Positions 7,700 through 16,645 of a stretch of 64,000 nucleotides of DNA are shown here, one piece after another; within the stretch, counting starts at the first letter, position 1, and each line of letters starts with the position of its first letter. The stretch covers positions 1-64,000 of the forward strand of contig NZ_CANBCC010000006.1 of the NCBI RefSeq assembly GCF_947366995.1, given 5' to 3'. Source of the stretch: an uncultured Aquabacterium sp. GTDB taxonomy: Bacteria; Pseudomonadota; Gammaproteobacteria; Burkholderiales; Burkholderiaceae_C. Both the position numbers and the translations under genes were made by a program. The notes under the pieces are model-generated. The model was given only the letters and a program-made list of their open reading frames with translations, ran no database searches and was not told the origin of the DNA.

Positions 7700-8986
7700 A
7701 TGCAGAAATCCGTCCTCACCAGTGCTGTCACGCTGGCCCTGGCCACCTTCGGCGCTGGTGCAGCGTTTGCCCAGTCCAGTCTGACCATTTACGGCACCGC
7801 CGACGTCAGCGTCGACAACGTTCACAAGACCGCCGGCGTGCGACTCCTGCCGGCTGACCCCCGTACGCAGGGCACGGACTCCACCGTGACGCGCGTTTCC
7901 CCCAGTGCATCGTCGCAGACGGCTTTTGGCTTCAAGGGCACGGAAGACCTCGGTGGAGGCATGAAGGCGAGCTTCGTGCTGGAAGGCCAGTTGAGTCACG
8001 ACACAGGTGCACTGAGCCAGGACGGTCGTATCTTCGGCCGCCAGAGCTATGTCGGCCTGACGACCCCCGTCGGTGAAATTCGCCTGGGTCGTCAATACGC
8101 CCCGATCTTCTACTCGACGGCTTTCGTGACCGGCGAGCGTTTCGGCGCCACTGACCTGTTCATCGAGGGCGGTGCCACGAACAACCTGCAGGTCCGTCAG
8201 GACAACCAGGTCAGCTACTGGGTGCAGGCCGGTGGGTTCACCGGTTCGATCGCCTATTCGCCGAATGCTGGCTCCCTGAGCAAGGTGTCGGCGGCTCGTG
8301 GCGCTGCGGCTTCGACGAACAACGGCGGTATCCTGGGTTCGGCAGGCTCGGGCTCCGAAGCCGCCGACAACACCGGCCGTGCCCTGGGCGCCTTCGGTAA
8401 CTACGCGTTCAGCCCCAACTTCAACGTCACCCTGGGTCTGCACCGCAACCTCTTCGGTGGTGCTCAGTTCGGCATTTACAGCGCGGCGGCCAATGCCACC
8501 ACCACCTCGACCTACCGCCTTGAGCGTTACGACGCGGCCAACCTGGGCGCCAAGTACACCTTCGAGAACGGCATCATGATCGACGGTGCGTTCGGTCAAG
8601 GTCGTTATGACTTCACCACCAGCGACAACCACATGCGTCTGCGCTTCTTCGCCATCGGCACGCGTATTCCTGTGAACCAGTGGACCTTCTCGGCCCAGGC
8701 GTCGCAGATCAAGTTTGCCAACTTCACGAAGGGCAAGGACACCGGCGTGATGCTGGGTGCCGAGTACGCACTGTCCAAGCGGACCTCGCTGTTCGCGCGT
8801 GCCGTGCAGATTCGTGACGACGAAGGCAACGCCGCTGACGCTGGCGTCGGCGCCCCGATCCAGGGCGGTCCGGACGTCATTGCCACCACGTTCGGCTTCC
8901 GCGAGACCCCGGTCTTCGCTGGCGCTGGCATCAACCCGGGCGGCACCGCTCGCTACGTGGGCGCTGGCATCCGCCACACCTTCTGA
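7700..8986 (+). CDS. Gram-negative porin (second, larger copy)
   Basis: The 428-residue porin has the signal peptide MQKSVLTSAVTLALATFGAGAAFA, cut before QSSLTIYG, then the same landmarks as its neighbour: GFKGTEDLGGGMKASF, GEIRLGRQYAP, AEYALSKRTSLFAR and a terminal ARYVGAGIRHTF. It is about 80 residues longer than the first porin. Extra segments include an early HKTAGVRLLPADPRTQG loop and a Gly/Ser/Ala-rich insertion around residues 195-225, both likely extracellular loops. It has its own upstream region (228 bases after the first terminator) and its own terminator, so the two porins are probably regulated separately. Confidence 0.93.
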   Translation: MQKSVLTSAVTLALATFGAGAAFAQSSLTIYGTADVSVDNVHKTAGVRLLPADPRTQGTDSTVTRVSPSASSQTAFGFKGTEDLGGGMKASFVLEGQLSHDTGALSQDGRIFGRQSYVGLTTPVGEIRLGRQYAPIFYSTAFVTGERFGATDLFIEGGATNNLQVRQDNQVSYWVQAGGFTGSIAYSPNAGSLSKVSAARGAAASTNNGGILGSAGSGSEAADNTGRALGAFGNYAFSPNFNVTLGLHRNLFGGAQFGIYSAAANATTTSTYRLERYDAANLGAKYTFENGIMIDGAFGQGRYDFTTSDNHMRLRFFAIGTRIPVNQWTFSAQASQIKFANFTKGKDTGVMLGAEYALSKRTSLFARAVQIRDDEGNAADAGVGAPIQGGPDVIATTFGFRETPVFAGAGINPGGTARYVGAGIRHTF

Positions 8987-9025
8987 TCTTCGGTGACGAG
9001 GAGACAATAAAAAGAAGAAACGGAG

Positions 9026-9045
9026 CCGCCCTTCGGGGCGGTTTT
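9026..9045 (+). terminator. Rho-independent terminator after second porin gene
   Basis: CCGCCC-TTCG-GGGCGG followed by TTTT, 39 bases after the porin stop codon. Confidence 0.88.
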
Positions 9046-9071
9046 CCCGTTCAGACCTGACAACAACAAGC

Positions 9072-9097
9072 AAAAGGGGCGCCTGTGGCGCCCCTTT
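9072..9097 (-). terminator. Terminator for lysA (leftward)
   Basis: An 11-bp stem AAAGGGGCGCC/GGCGCCCCTTT encloses a 3-base loop. Read on the minus strand it is followed by TTTT and ends the lysA transcript. It also separates lysA from the convergent porin gene. Confidence 0.8.
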
Positions 9098-9126
9098 GTC
9101 ATGCTGGCCAGGTGCGGCCCATGTGC

Positions 9127-10398
9127 TCAGCGCGGCATCCGGCGTTCCAGGCTGAACAGGTCGTTCACGGCCTCGCGCTCGCGCACCACCCACACCTGCT
9201 CGCCGTCCACCATCAATTCGGCGGCCCGCCCGCGCGTGTTGTAGTTGCTGGCCATTGTCATGCCATACGCCCCGGCCGACAGCACAGCCAGCACGTCGCC
9301 CGGCTGCACGGCCAGCGCGCGGTCGCGCCCCAGCCAGTCACCCGATTCGCACACCGGCCCCACCACGTCCCACACCGGCGCGTCGCCTTCGCGAACCTGC
9401 GTGTTCACGATGGCCATCCACGCTTCGTACAGCGCCGGGCGCGCCAGGTCGTTCATCGCCGCGTCCACCACGCAGAAGTTCTTGTGCTCACCCGGCTTGA
9501 GGTACATCACCTCGGTGAGCAGCACCCCGGCGTTCCCGACCAGCGAGCGACCCGGCTCGAACAGCAGCTCGCGGTGGCCATGGCCGCGCGCGTCAATGCG
9601 GGCCAGCAGCTGGCCGATCAGCACGTCGGCGCCGGGTGGCGTCTCGTCGGTGTAGGTGATGCCCAGGCCACCGCCCAGGTCCAGATGGTGGATCGGCACG
9701 CCGGCCGCCTCGATGGCTTCGACCAGGTCCAGCACGCGATCCAGGGCGTCAAGGTAAGGCGACACCTCGGTGATCTGCGAGCCGATGTGGCAGTCGATCC
9801 CCGTCACCGCGATGCCAGGCAGGCTGGCGGCGCGGCGGTAGGTGGCCAGAGCCAGTTCGTGCGCCACGCCGAACTTGTTGCCTTTCAGTCCGGTCGAGAT
9901 ATAGGGGTGCGTGCCGGCATCCACATCCGGATTCACGCGCAGGCTGACTTGTGCCGTGCGCCCCAGGCCCGAGGCCACTTGCGAAAGCACCTCCAGTTCA
10001 GCGGTGCTCTCCACGTTGAAGCAGCGCACGCCGGCCTCCAGGGCCTGCTTCATCTCGGCGCGCGTCTTGCCCACGCCCGAGAAGACGACCTTGGCCGGAT
10101 CGCCGCCGGCGGCCAGCACGCGGGCCAGCTCGCCGCCCGACACGATGTCGAAGCCGCAGCCGGCCTCGGCAAAGGTTTGCAGCACGGCGAGGTTCGAGTT
10201 GGCCTTCACCGCGTAGCATACGAGGTGAGGGCGGCCCTGCAGCGCCTTCTGATAGGGCGCGAGCGCCGCGAGCATGGCCTGGCGCGAGTACACGTACAGC
10301 GGCGTGCCGTGCGTCTGAGCAAGGGCCTTCAGCGAAACGCCTTCCAGGTGAAGGTCATTGCCGCGGTAGGCCAGGAAGGGGGAGCCGGGAAGGGTCAT
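9127..10398 (-). CDS. lysA: Diaminopimelate decarboxylase
   Basis: A PLP enzyme of the alanine-racemase fold that decarboxylates meso-diaminopimelate to L-lysine. It has 423 residues. The PLP lysine is K65 in CYAVKANSN. Other landmarks are GVGKTRAEM, the GSQI motif after DCH, HLDLGGGLGI, EPGRSLVGNAG, and VCESGDWLGRDR containing the catalytic cysteine region. The start is the ATG at 10396-10398 (MTLPGSPF), which overlaps the lptM stop in an ATGA arrangement, so the two genes are translationally coupled. Confidence 0.95.
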   Translation of the reverse strand: MTLPGSPFLAYRGNDLHLEGVSLKALAQTHGTPLYVYSRQAMLAALAPYQKALQGRPHLVCYAVKANSNLAVLQTFAEAGCGFDIVSGGELARVLAAGGDPAKVVFSGVGKTRAEMKQALEAGVRCFNVESTAELEVLSQVASGLGRTAQVSLRVNPDVDAGTHPYISTGLKGNKFGVAHELALATYRRAASLPGIAVTGIDCHIGSQITEVSPYLDALDRVLDLVEAIEAAGVPIHHLDLGGGLGITYTDETPPGADVLIGQLLARIDARGHGHRELLFEPGRSLVGNAGVLLTEVMYLKPGEHKNFCVVDAAMNDLARPALYEAWMAIVNTQVREGDAPVWDVVGPVCESGDWLGRDRALAVQPGDVLAVLSAGAYGMTMASNYNTRGRAAELMVDGEQVWVVREREAVNDLFSLERRMPR

Positions 10399-10610
10399 TT
10401 TCTGGGGAGGGTTGGGGGTGGCGGTTCGCTGCCGTCTCGGTCGGGCAGGTAGAGCGAGCCTTTCTGGCCGCAGGCCGACAGGCCCGCGAGGACGCCAAGC
10501 AGCGCGCACGCCACAACGGCGCGGCGCCGGCCCCACGTTTTCAGTGGAGATCGGTCGGTGCGGTGCCCTTGCGGTTCCGGGCTGCCTAGAATTTCGAACT
10601 TGCGACTCAT
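10395..10610 (-). CDS. lptM: LPS translocon maturation lipoprotein LptM (YifL)
   Basis: A small outer-membrane lipoprotein. The Ala/Val/Leu-rich signal ends in the lipobox LSAC, followed directly by the family hallmark GQKGSLYLP and a Pro-rich tail ending PTLPRK. LptM (formerly YifL) helps mature the LptDE translocon in E. coli. Its position upstream of lysA is widely conserved in proteobacteria. The 71-residue start at 10610 gives about 30 residues before the signal core, longer than usual, so a later start is possible, but no standard start codon lies close to the signal. Only 24 bases separate it from the divergent cyaY. Confidence 0.85.
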   Translation of the reverse strand: MSRKFEILGSPEPQGHRTDRSPLKTWGRRRAVVACALLGVLAGLSACGQKGSLYLPDRDGSEPPPPTLPRK

Positions 10611-10634
10611 TCCGACATTCTAAGGATCCCTGCC

Positions 10635-10997
10635 ATGAGCACCTCCCTCGATACGACCTCCGGGCTCACCGACGCCCAGTACGACGAGGCGATCCGGGTC
10701 GCGCTCGCGCGCATCGAAACCACCGTGGACCGCTGGCTCGAGGACGACGTGATCGACATCGACTCGGCGCGCACTGGCAGCATGATCACGCTGTCACTGC
10801 CGAACCGCAGTCAGCTCATCGTCAATGCGCAGCCGCCGTTGCACGAGCTGTGGCTCGCGGCCCGGCGCGGCGGCTTCCATTTCCGCCACGACCTTGCCAC
10901 GGGCCGGTGGCTGGACACGCGCACGGGCGAGGAATTCTTCAGCCTGCTTTCCAGTTGCGCCAGCGAACAGGGCAATTGCCCCGGCCTGCAGTTCTGA
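10635..10997 (+). CDS. cyaY: Iron donor protein CyaY (frataxin)
   Basis: The 120-residue bacterial frataxin binds iron and modulates IscS-dependent Fe-S cluster assembly. An acidic helix (QYDEAI..IETTVDRWLEDD) is followed by IDIDSARTGSMITLSL and the sheet signature NRSQLIVNAQPPLHELWLA. The family's conserved WLDTRTGEEFF segment comes next. A TAAGGATCCCTGCC stretch just before the ATG provides a weak ribosome-binding site. The gene is divergent from lptM-lysA across 24 bases, so the two promoters must lie partly inside the opposite genes. It converges on mrcA. Confidence 0.94.
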   Translation: MSTSLDTTSGLTDAQYDEAIRVALARIETTVDRWLEDDVIDIDSARTGSMITLSLPNRSQLIVNAQPPLHELWLAARRGGFHFRHDLATGRWLDTRTGEEFFSLLSSCASEQGNCPGLQF

Positions 10998-11013
10998 CGG
11001 CAGGCGAGGCAGC

Positions 11014-13413
11014 TCAGGGCTGCTTGTCGCCGCCAAACATGTCGAGAATGCCGCGCTTTTCCTCCGGCGAGGTGGGGGGCGGCGCGCTGGCCGGTGAGTC
11101 ACTGCCGTCCGGTGCCAGTTCGCGCACGCCCGTGCCCGCGGTGTATTCCTCGTAGAACCACTCGCCGCCGATCTGTACCACGCCGGGCGGCACCGCGGGC
11201 TCGGTCACCGGGGTATCCCGCAGCGCCGTGCCCATGAATTCGATCCATACCGGCAGCGCCAGACCACCGCCTGTCTCGCGGTCACCCAGCTTGCGCGGCT
11301 GGTCGTAGCCGATCCACACCACCGCCACATTGGTGCTGCTGTAGCCCGCAAACCAGGCGTCCATCGAGTCGTTGGTCGTGCCGGTCTTGCCGTACAGGTC
11401 CGGGCGCTTGAGTGTGGCCTGCGCGCGTGCGGCGGTGCCCGAGCGGGTCACCTCCTGCAGCAGGCTGGTCATGATGAACGCGTTGCGCGCGTCGATGCTG
11501 CGCATGCGTTCGTCCAGCGGCGTGGGGCGGTTCTGCGCCAGCACCATGCCGCGGTTGTCGGTCACGCGCGTCACCAGCATGGGGTTCACGCGGTAGCCCC
11601 CGTTGGCAAAGACCGCATAGGCATTCGCCATCTGCAGCGGCGTCACAGAGCCGGCGCCCAGCGCCATCGTCAGGTAGGCCGGGTGCTTCTCGGCGTCGAA
11701 CCCGAAGCGCGTGATCCAGTCCTGGGCGTAGCGCGCACCGACCGACTTCAGCACGCGGATCGAAATCATGTTTTTCGACTTCGCGAGCCCGCGGCGCAGG
11801 GACATCGGGCCTTCGTACTTGCCGTCGTAGTTCTTGGGCTCCCACGGCTGGCTGCCGGTCACGCCGGTGTCGAAGAACAGCGGGGCATCATTGACCGTCG
11901 TGGCAGGGGTGAACCCCTTTTCGAGGGCGGCCGAATAGATGAAGGGCTTGAAGCTCGAGCCCGGCTGCCGCCACGCCTGGGTGACGTGGTTGAACTTGTT
12001 GCGGCGGAAATCGAAGCCGCCCACCATGGCGCGGATCAGGCCCGTGCGCGGGTCCATCGACACAAAGGCCCCCTCGACGTCGGGCAGCTGCTGCACGAAC
12101 CATTTGCCATCACCGTTGCGGTTGACCCGGATGATGGCGCCGCGGCGGATCTGATGCTTGGGGCTGGCCTTGTCGGTCAACGCCTGCCCCACGGCCTTCA
12201 GGCCCTCGGGGCCGATCACCAGCTGCTCGCCGCTCTGCAGCACGGCGACGATCTGGCGGGGCTCGGCCTGCAGCACCACGGCGGCGCGGTTGGTGTCGCT
12301 GTCCGGGTGGTCTTCCAGCGCCTCGGCCACGCGCACGTCGACCTGTCTGGGGTCGCTCGGCAGCTCGATGGAGCCCTGCGGCCCACGCCACGCCTGGCGC
12401 CGGTCATAGTCCAGCAGGCCCTTGCGCAAGGCCGTCCAGGCGGCGGTCTGCTCCGCCATGTCGATCGACGTGTAGACGTTCAGGCCGCGCGTGTAGGCCT
12501 CGGCGCCGTACTGTTCGATCATCAGCAGGCGAGCGGCTTCGGCTGCGTAATCCGCGTGCAGCGGGATCGGGGCCTTCGCCCGGTAGCGCAGCGTTTCTGC
12601 CTTGGCCACGTCGCGCTCGTCTGCGGTGATGAAGCCGTTCTCGAGCATCCGGTCGATGATGTACTGCTGCCGCAACGTGGCACGCTTCGGGTTGCGCACC
12701 GGGTTGTATGCAGACGGCGCCTTGGGCAGACCCGCGAGCATGGCGGCCTCGGCGATCGTGATCTCGCGCAGGGGCTTGCCGAAGTAGGTGTCGCAGGCCG
12801 CAGCAAAGCCATACGCCCGCTGCCCGAGGTAGATCTGGTTCATGTAGAGCTCGAGGATCTGGTCCTTGCTCAATTGACGCTCGATCTTGATCGCCAGCAG
12901 GATCTCGTAGATCTTGCGGGTGAACGTCTTTTCGGTGGGCAGGTAGAAGTTGCGTGCCACCTGCATCGTGATGGTGGACGCGCCCTGGCTACGCGACTCG
13001 CTGAAGTTCGCCAGACCGGCACGCAGCACACCGACGTAGTCGACCCCCCCGTGCTGGTAGAAACGGGCGTCTTCAATGGCCAGCACGGCGTCGCGCATCA
13101 CCTTCGGGATGGCCCGGATCGGGGTGAATTCACGTTTTTCCTCGCCATATTCGCCAATCAGCACGCCGTCCGACGAATAGACGCGCAGCGGGATCTTGGG
13201 CCGGTAATCTGCAAGGCCGCGCACCTCGGGAAGGTTGGGATAGGCGACCGCCAAGCCAAGTGCGGCCAGCAGCAGCACGGACAGCACGCCGGCGAGAGCC
13301 AGTCCGCACAGGGCCGCAAGGGGGCGCAGCAGCCAGGTGACCCACCAGGGGCGGCCACGCGCGGGGGCGCCGCTGGGAGAAGGGGGGCTGGAAGGCTGCT
13401 GCGTGTCGCTCAT
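11014..13413 (-). CDS. mrcA: Class A penicillin-binding protein 1A
   Basis: This 799-residue bifunctional peptidoglycan synthase starts with a short cytoplasmic tail and a membrane anchor (about residues 28-58). The GT51 glycosyltransferase domain follows, with its catalytic glutamate in IEDARFYQHGG (E114) and a second motif QGASTITMQ. An OB-like insert comes next, and then the transpeptidase with the active serine in PGSSFKPFIY (about residue 488), an SKN triad and KTGTTND (about 675). The C-terminus ends in a short Pro/Ser-rich segment. A perfect TATAAT -10 lies on the minus strand at 13440-13445. The gene is divergent from pilM, a common arrangement in proteobacteria. Confidence 0.95.
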   Translation of the reverse strand: MSDTQQPSSPPSPSGAPARGRPWWVTWLLRPLAALCGLALAGVLSVLLLAALGLAVAYPNLPEVRGLADYRPKIPLRVYSSDGVLIGEYGEEKREFTPIRAIPKVMRDAVLAIEDARFYQHGGVDYVGVLRAGLANFSESRSQGASTITMQVARNFYLPTEKTFTRKIYEILLAIKIERQLSKDQILELYMNQIYLGQRAYGFAAACDTYFGKPLREITIAEAAMLAGLPKAPSAYNPVRNPKRATLRQQYIIDRMLENGFITADERDVAKAETLRYRAKAPIPLHADYAAEAARLLMIEQYGAEAYTRGLNVYTSIDMAEQTAAWTALRKGLLDYDRRQAWRGPQGSIELPSDPRQVDVRVAEALEDHPDSDTNRAAVVLQAEPRQIVAVLQSGEQLVIGPEGLKAVGQALTDKASPKHQIRRGAIIRVNRNGDGKWFVQQLPDVEGAFVSMDPRTGLIRAMVGGFDFRRNKFNHVTQAWRQPGSSFKPFIYSAALEKGFTPATTVNDAPLFFDTGVTGSQPWEPKNYDGKYEGPMSLRRGLAKSKNMISIRVLKSVGARYAQDWITRFGFDAEKHPAYLTMALGAGSVTPLQMANAYAVFANGGYRVNPMLVTRVTDNRGMVLAQNRPTPLDERMRSIDARNAFIMTSLLQEVTRSGTAARAQATLKRPDLYGKTGTTNDSMDAWFAGYSSTNVAVVWIGYDQPRKLGDRETGGGLALPVWIEFMGTALRDTPVTEPAVPPGVVQIGGEWFYEEYTAGTGVRELAPDGSDSPASAPPPTSPEEKRGILDMFGGDKQP

Positions 13414-13439
13414 CGTCTCTGACCGGGGAAGGTGCGCGG

Positions 13440-13445
13440 ATTATA
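13440..13445 (-). promoter_or_regulatory. -10 box of mrcA promoter
   Basis: TATAAT on the minus strand, 27 bases upstream of the mrcA ATG. No good -35 is present at 16-18 bases, so the assignment depends on the -10 match alone. Confidence 0.45.
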
Positions 13446-13591
13446 GAAACCAGTTGCATCCGCGCCGTTACACCACCCTGATTCGACAAGACGCATCAGA
13501 TTGCGGATGTTTGCAACGGCTTGTAAGGCGTGTGCAACTCGCAACGGGACGGGGGATTCTCCTGCTTTCTCTCAGCGCAACCCCATTTTCT

Positions 13592-13620
13592 TTGCTGCTA
13601 GCATTGATCTGGTTTATTAA
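13592..13620 (+). promoter_or_regulatory. Candidate promoter of the pilMNOPQ operon
   Basis: TTGCTG and TATTAA are separated by 17 bases (four of six consensus matches each). They sit in a locally AT-rich stretch 37 bases before the chosen pilM start. Confidence 0.4.
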
Positions 13621-13656
13621 CTTTCCAGCGTCGGGCCCCGACGCATGGGGGATCGT

Positions 13657-14736
13657 GTGAGCTTTCTTGACACGCTCTTGGGCCGCAAGCACCCGCCGAT
13701 GATCGGACTGGACATCAGTTCATCGAGCGTGAAGCTGGTCGAATTGAGCCAGTCTGCATCTGGCGATTACGTATTGGAACGGTTTGCTTCAGAACCCTTC
13801 GAGAAGGGCTGGATTGCCGACGGCCAGATCGAGAAATTCGATGAGGTGGCGGAAGCGGTGCGCAAGGTCGTGACCAAGAGCGGCACGCGCACCAAGCACG
13901 TCGCGATGGCGATGCCGCAGTCGGCCGTGATCACCAAAAAGATCATGCTGCCGGCCGGCCTGCGCGAGGAAGAAATGGAGATGCAGGTGGAGGCGGAAGC
14001 CAACCAGTACATCCCGTTCTCGCTCGACGAGGTGAGCCTCGATTTCTGCGTCATCGGCCCGAGCCCGTCCTCTGCCGGCGACGTCGAGGTGATGATCGCC
14101 GCCTCCCGCAAGGACCGCGTGCAGGACAGGCAGGGTCTCGCCGAAGCCGCTGGCATGAAGCCCGCCATCCTCGACATCGAGTCCTACGCCTCGCGCCTGG
14201 CCGTGCAGCGGCTCATCGAAGCTCTGCCGGGGCAGGGCAAGGATGCGCTGGTGGCGCTGTTCGAGATCGGTGCCGAGAACACCAGCCTCAAGGTGCTGCG
14301 CGACAACGAGTTGCTGTACGACCGTGACCAGGCTTTTGGCGGCGCGCAACTGACCCAGCTCATCTCGCGTCAGTACGGTTTCTCGTTCGAGGAAGCCGAA
14401 CTCAAGAAGCTGTCGGGTGACCTTCCCGAGGACTTCCAGTCGACCATCCTCGGCCCCTTTGTGGACAGCCTCTCGCAGGAGATCGGGCGCGCCTTGCAGT
14501 ACTTCTTCACCAGCACGCCGCACCACAAGGTGCACTATGTGATGCTCGCCGGTGGCACTGCCACGCTGCCCGGCCTCAAGGACCGCGTGACCGAACTCAC
14601 CGGCTTTGCCTCGATGGTGATCAACCCCTTCGAAGGCATGAAGCTCGGTTCGGCCGTGCGTGAAAGCAAGCTCCGCCGCGAGGCGCCTTCCTACCTGACG
14701 GCCTGTGGCCTGGCGATGCGGAGGTTCCTCGCATGA
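13657..14736 (+). CDS. pilM: Type IV pilus assembly protein PilM
   Basis: The actin-like cytoplasmic ATPase of the pilus alignment complex binds the N-terminal tail of PilN. Characteristic segments are the N-terminal LGLDISSSSVKLVEL-type motif (here IGLDISSSSVKLVELS), the conserved QVEAEANQYIPF, and the late actin-like phosphate motif LAGGTATLPGL. GTG 13657 (VSFLDTLLGRK) is preferred because homologues start there and GGGGGA precedes it. An in-frame ATG at 13645 would add four residues. It is the first gene of pilMNOPQ and overlaps pilN by 4 bases (ATGA). Confidence 0.93.
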   Translation: MSFLDTLLGRKHPPMIGLDISSSSVKLVELSQSASGDYVLERFASEPFEKGWIADGQIEKFDEVAEAVRKVVTKSGTRTKHVAMAMPQSAVITKKIMLPAGLREEEMEMQVEAEANQYIPFSLDEVSLDFCVIGPSPSSAGDVEVMIAASRKDRVQDRQGLAEAAGMKPAILDIESYASRLAVQRLIEALPGQGKDALVALFEIGAENTSLKVLRDNELLYDRDQAFGGAQLTQLISRQYGFSFEEAELKKLSGDLPEDFQSTILGPFVDSLSQEIGRALQYFFTSTPHHKVHYVMLAGGTATLPGLKDRVTELTGFASMVINPFEGMKLGSAVRESKLRREAPSYLTACGLAMRRFLA

Positions 14737-15428
14737 TCCTCATCAACCTCCTGCCTCACCGCGAGGAAAAACGCCGGCTTCGCAAGCAGGCCTTCTTCGT
14801 CGGGCTGGGGCTGTCGGCCGTGGCCGGCGCGGTTCTGGTCGCGCTCTGGTACGTCGTCCTGCAGCAGATGACCGCCTCGCAGATGGAGCGCAACGACTTC
14901 CTGCGTGGTGCGATCACCAAGCTGGACGAAGAGATCAAGGACGTCTCGTCGCTCAAGGGCGAGATCGAGGCGCTGAAGGCCCGTCAGCGTGCCGTGGAAG
15001 ACCTGCAGACCGACCGGAACATGCCGGTCTACCTGCTCAATGAGCTGGTGCGCCAGACGCCAGAAGGGGTGTACCTGACGGCCATCCGCCAGGACGGCCA
15101 GTCGGTGCTGGTCAACGGGCAGGCCCAGACCAACGAGCGTGTGGCCGAGTTCCTGCGCAACACCAATGCCAATTCCCAGTGGCTGGAGCGCGCCGACCTG
15201 CAGGAGATCAAGGCGGTGGCGAGCAACGCCCGCGACAACAAGCGCCTGTTCGACTTCTCCATGCGGGTCAGCCTGAAGCGTCCGCAGGACGTCAGCGCTG
15301 CGGCTGCCGCGGCCGCATCGGCGCCCGCCGCGCCTTCTGCGCCTTCTGCGCCTGCTCCGGGCGCATCGGCCCCGGCGGCACCCGCGTCGGCCCCTGTCGT
15401 GCCGGCCTCCGCCGCCGCGTCATCCTGA
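14733..15428 (+). CDS. pilN: Type IV pilus assembly protein PilN
   Basis: This inner-membrane protein of the alignment complex has the PilM-binding N-terminal motif INLLPHREEKRR at residues 4-15. One transmembrane helix (about 20-42) follows, then a periplasmic coiled coil and a ferredoxin-like core. The C-terminal about 45 residues are almost only Ala, Pro and Ser, a low-complexity tail lacking in many PilN proteins. The ATGA overlap with pilM suggests coupling. PilO follows after 9 bases. Confidence 0.94.
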   Translation: MILINLLPHREEKRRLRKQAFFVGLGLSAVAGAVLVALWYVVLQQMTASQMERNDFLRGAITKLDEEIKDVSSLKGEIEALKARQRAVEDLQTDRNMPVYLLNELVRQTPEGVYLTAIRQDGQSVLVNGQAQTNERVAEFLRNTNANSQWLERADLQEIKAVASNARDNKRLFDFSMRVSLKRPQDVSAAAAAAASAPAAPSAPSAPAPGASAPAAPASAPVVPASAAASS

Positions 15429-15437
15429 GGCAAGGCC

Positions 15438-16112
15438 ATGGCCAAGAACATCAACATCGATCTCAACGCCTGGTTCGAGCAGGCCCAAGAGCAGTTCCGC
15501 GGGCTCAACCCCAACGAGCCCGGACAGTGGCCTTTGCTGCCCAAGCTGGCCACGTTTGCCGCCACCACCCTGGGCGTGCTGGCGTTCGGCTGGTTCACGC
15601 TGGTGTCCGGCCAGAGCGAGGAGCTCCAGGCGCAGGTGGACACCGAGCCGAGACTGAAGGAAGAGTACCGCGGCAAGGTGGCGCAAGCCGTGAACCTCAG
15701 CGAGTTGCGCAAGCAGCGCGTGCAGGTCGAGGAATACGTCAAGCAGCTGGAAAAGCAGCTGCCCGGCAAAGCCGAGATGGACGCACTGCTGTCCGACATC
15801 AACCAGGCCGGTCTGGGCCGTGGCCTCGAGTTCGAGCTGTTCCGACCGGGTCAGGTCTCGGTGAAGGACTACTACGCCGAGCTGCCGATCTCTATCAAGG
15901 TGTCCGGCCGCTACCACGACATCGGGGCCTTCACGGCCGACATCGCCAACCTGTCGCGGATCGTGACCCTGCACAACCTGGTCATCCTGGGCGTGTCGAA
16001 GGACGCGAACAGCGCGCTGTCCATGGAAGCCACGGCACGCACCTACCGCTACCTGGACCAGGCCGAAGTGGACGCCATGCGCGCCGACAAGCAGAAGGGG
16101 AAAGCCAAGTGA
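15438..16112 (+). CDS. pilO: Type IV pilus assembly protein PilO
   Basis: This partner of PilN has 224 residues: a short cytoplasmic segment, one membrane helix at about residues 34-54 (LATFAATTLGVLAFGWF), a periplasmic coiled coil (LRKQRVQVEEYVKQLEKQLP) and a compact domain with the conserved ISIKVSGRYHDIGAF motif. The PilNO heterodimer links the PilM ring to PilP and the secretin. Its stop overlaps the pilP GTG start. Confidence 0.94.
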   Translation: MAKNINIDLNAWFEQAQEQFRGLNPNEPGQWPLLPKLATFAATTLGVLAFGWFTLVSGQSEELQAQVDTEPRLKEEYRGKVAQAVNLSELRKQRVQVEEYVKQLEKQLPGKAEMDALLSDINQAGLGRGLEFELFRPGQVSVKDYYAELPISIKVSGRYHDIGAFTADIANLSRIVTLHNLVILGVSKDANSALSMEATARTYRYLDQAEVDAMRADKQKGKAK

Positions 16113-16645
16113 TCCCGCAGTCTCAACGTTGGCTGACCGCGCTGCTGGGCGTGGCCCTGCTGGCCGGGTGCAGTGCCGAGCAGGATGAGCTCAACGCCTG
16201 GATGGAGCAGCAGCGCCATGAGGTGCGGCCGAGCGTCACCCCGCTGTCGCCGCCTCAGAAGTTCAACCCGCAGGCCTACAGTGGCATGGACGGCGTCGAG
16301 CCCTTCAGTGTGCAGAAGCTGACCGGCGCGCTGCGCCAGGAGGCCCGCCAGCCGAACTCGGCTGTGGCGGCCGAGCTCAACCGCCGCAAGGAGCCGCTCG
16401 AGTCCTTCCCGCTCGACAGCATGACCATGGTGGGCAGCGTCAACAAGCGCGGCACGCCCTACGCCCTGCTCAAGGTCGACAACCTGCTGTATCAGGTGAA
16501 GGCAGGCGAATACCTCGGCCAGAACTTCGGCAAGATCACCCGGATCACCGAAACCGAGATCACCTTGCGAGAGATCGTCCAGGACGCCGCGGGCGAATGG
16601 ATTGAACGTCCCACGACGCTGCAACTGCAGGAGAGTGGGCGATGA
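16109..16645 (+). CDS. pilP: Type IV pilus lipoprotein PilP
   Basis: This 178-residue inner-membrane lipoprotein bridges PilNO and the secretin PilQ. A signal with lipobox LLAGC (Cys21) is followed by a Pro-rich, probably disordered linker and a C-terminal beta-sandwich (MTMVGSVNKRGTPYALLKVDNLLYQVKAGEYLG). The GTG start at 16109 overlaps the pilO TGA (GTGA). The C-terminus overlaps pilQ by 4 bases. Confidence 0.93.
   Translation: MIPQSQRWLTALLGVALLAGCSAEQDELNAWMEQQRHEVRPSVTPLSPPQKFNPQAYSGMDGVEPFSVQKLTGALRQEARQPNSAVAAELNRRKEPLESFPLDSMTMVGSVNKRGTPYALLKVDNLLYQVKAGEYLGQNFGKITRITETEITLREIVQDAAGEWIERPTTLQLQESGR

Noticed and set aside
15285..15428. Simple-sequence repeat at the end of pilN as a possible phase-variable tract
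   Set aside because: The codons for Ala, Pro and Ser vary (GCG, GCC, GCA, CCT, CCG), with no long identical tandem units prone to slippage. It is a low-complexity protein tail.
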